A DNA stretch of 5,541 nt from Oligoflexia bacterium (GTDB lineage Bacteria; Bdellovibrionota; Bdellovibrionia; Bdellovibrionales; UBA1609), in NCBI GenBank assembly GCA_026914095.1, contig JAPPIY010000282.1:1-5541 (forward strand), given 5' to 3'. The notes under the pieces are model-generated. The model worked only from the letters and a program-made list of their open reading frames with translations, was not told the origin of the DNA and did no database searches. The number at the start of each line of letters is the position of its first letter. Within the stretch, counting starts at the first letter, position 1. The translations under genes and the position numbers were made by a program. Below, piece by piece: positions 5,108 through 5,541 of this stretch.

Positions 5108-5225
5108 TATAGTGATCAGGTGTGAGTTTTCCTGTTTTAGTTAGAGATTCCCGCCCCCGCTTTCGCGAGGGCCTGCTTTCGCGGGAAGGACGGTCAGATT
5201 GGAACACCTAAACAGGATCACTATA
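5108..5225 (+). mobile_element. MITE-like inverted-repeat element, copy B
   Basis: A 118-base element in the spacer between the HEAT gene and the DUF2283 gene. The ends are TATAGTGATC (5108-5117) and its exact complement GATCACTATA (5216-5225); extended to 25 bases they still match at 19 positions without gaps. TA can be read as the flanking duplication on both sides. The core carries GCTTTCGCG twice (5159-5167, 5175-5183) and an outer stem TTCCCGC/GCGGGAA (5148-5154, 5181-5187), giving a GC-rich island in AT-rich DNA. It is the opposite-orientation relative of copy A at 3784-3912. No ORF of its own; an open plus-strand frame beginning with TTG at 5199 is not convincing. Confidence 0.62.
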
Positions 5226-5393
5226 ATAGGCTCAATTGGCCTTGAGTCTATACTTTTAATCTCATTTTACATGAGACAACCAAACACAGACAAAGCGTCT
5301 GCAAAGGCCAAAGGACAAGCTGTCTGGAAAGCGCAACTTACAAATGATGAAAGAACAGCTCCCTCTCATTCTTCATTTAATGACCCGATTTTT
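5226..5393. other. spacer with small palindromes, no gene recognised
   Basis: The stretch after the HEAT gene stop contains three short inverted repeats: GGCTCAA/TTGAGTC (5229-5248), CAGAC-AAAGC-GTCTG (5287-5301) and GACA-AGC-TGTC (about 5313-5324). None has a following T-tract that would make it a clear terminator. Short frames exist on both strands but show no family motif or good start. Confidence 0.4.
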
Positions 5394-5541
5394 TCAAAGA
5401 GGCTCAATATTCCCCTCCTCTTGAGCCGATTCAATCCTTTCTAGAGCTTTAGCCGCAGAATAGCGAACATACCCCTCTGTGTCTTCTTTTAAAGCCGTTG
5501 TTAAGGCTAAAAGAACCTGCGGATCAGCTGAGCCAATCTTT
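5394..5541 (-). CDS. HEAT-repeat protein, C-terminal end (partial)
   Basis: Only the last 48 residues are in the window; the start lies beyond 5541. They read KIGSADPQVLLALTTALKED, then TEGYVRYSAAKALERIES, then AQEEGNIEPL and a TGA stop. The pattern DPxVxxAL...ALxxDxxxxVRxxAAxAL is the HEAT_2/PBS-lyase HEAT-like repeat, a two-helix scaffold for protein contacts, and at least one and a half repeats are visible. The partner and cellular role cannot be inferred from this piece. The 3' end of the gene contains GGCTCAA/TTGAGCC (5427-5421 with 5407-5401) around a 13-base loop, which might help end transcription but has no T-tract. Confidence 0.7.
   Translation of the reverse strand, partial: KIGSADPQVLLALTTALKEDTEGYVRYSAAKALERIESAQEEGNIEPL

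Noticed and set aside
4740..5427. The 7-mer GGCTCAA recurring at 4742, 5229 and 5401
   Set aside because: Apart from the two overlapping hairpins it has no consistent spacing or flanks; chance in related sequence context is likely.
5199..5444. 81-codon open frame on the plus strand
   Set aside because: It starts with TTG inside the repeat element, lacks a ribosome site, matches no family, and overlaps the HEAT-repeat gene end on the other strand.

Overview
The window looks like chromosomal DNA from an AT-rich, Gram-negative, glutathione-using bacterium. The pointers are a glutathione reductase, a predicted lipoprotein Mip/FkpA-type FKBP isomerase, an AmpD-like amidase without signal peptide, and AT-rich spacers. 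The exact lineage cannot be read from the sequence; a delta-proteobacterial or Bdellovibrionota-like lineage would fit but is only a guess. There is no phage, CRISPR, rRNA or tRNA signal.

Layout. At the left edge lies a broken AAA+/DUF4143-type ATPase (73-339, minus) with a near-consensus promoter embedded in two tandem 32-bp palindromic repeats (370-435). Next is a probable AraC-type helix-turn-helix remnant (551-661, minus). A TVP38/TMEM64 (VTT-domain) membrane protein follows (679-1482, minus, GTG start), preceded by an unrecognised 47-residue ORF (1484-1627) that ends one base before that GTG. The only plus-strand gene is the FKBP isomerase (1686-2378). It is divergent from the TVP38 unit and meets glutathione reductase (2398-3753, minus) tail to tail, 19 bases apart. 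Then come an AmpD-like amidase (4023-4694, minus), a 43-residue DUF2283-type gene (4816-4947, minus) with a possible decayed toxin-like partner upstream, and the C-terminal end of a HEAT-repeat protein (5394-5541, minus) running off the window.

The most distinctive structure is a family of short repeats in the spacers. Two elements of about 118-129 bp (3784-3912 and 5108-5225) lie in opposite orientations. Each has imperfect terminal inverted repeats of about 25 bp starting TATA, TA at both borders and a GC-rich palindromic core. They align without gaps over 68 bp at 48 identities (counted by eye). A third, truncated copy sits at about 4756-4800. They look like a MITE family (non-autonomous inverted-repeat elements). 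Two copies lie immediately upstream of gor and the amidase gene and may supply parts of their promoters.

Functionally this is an ordinary housekeeping neighbourhood (envelope protein folding, thiol redox balance, peptidoglycan turnover, membrane trafficking protein) with decayed accessory genes and small repeats between the genes. There is no evidence of one large operon.
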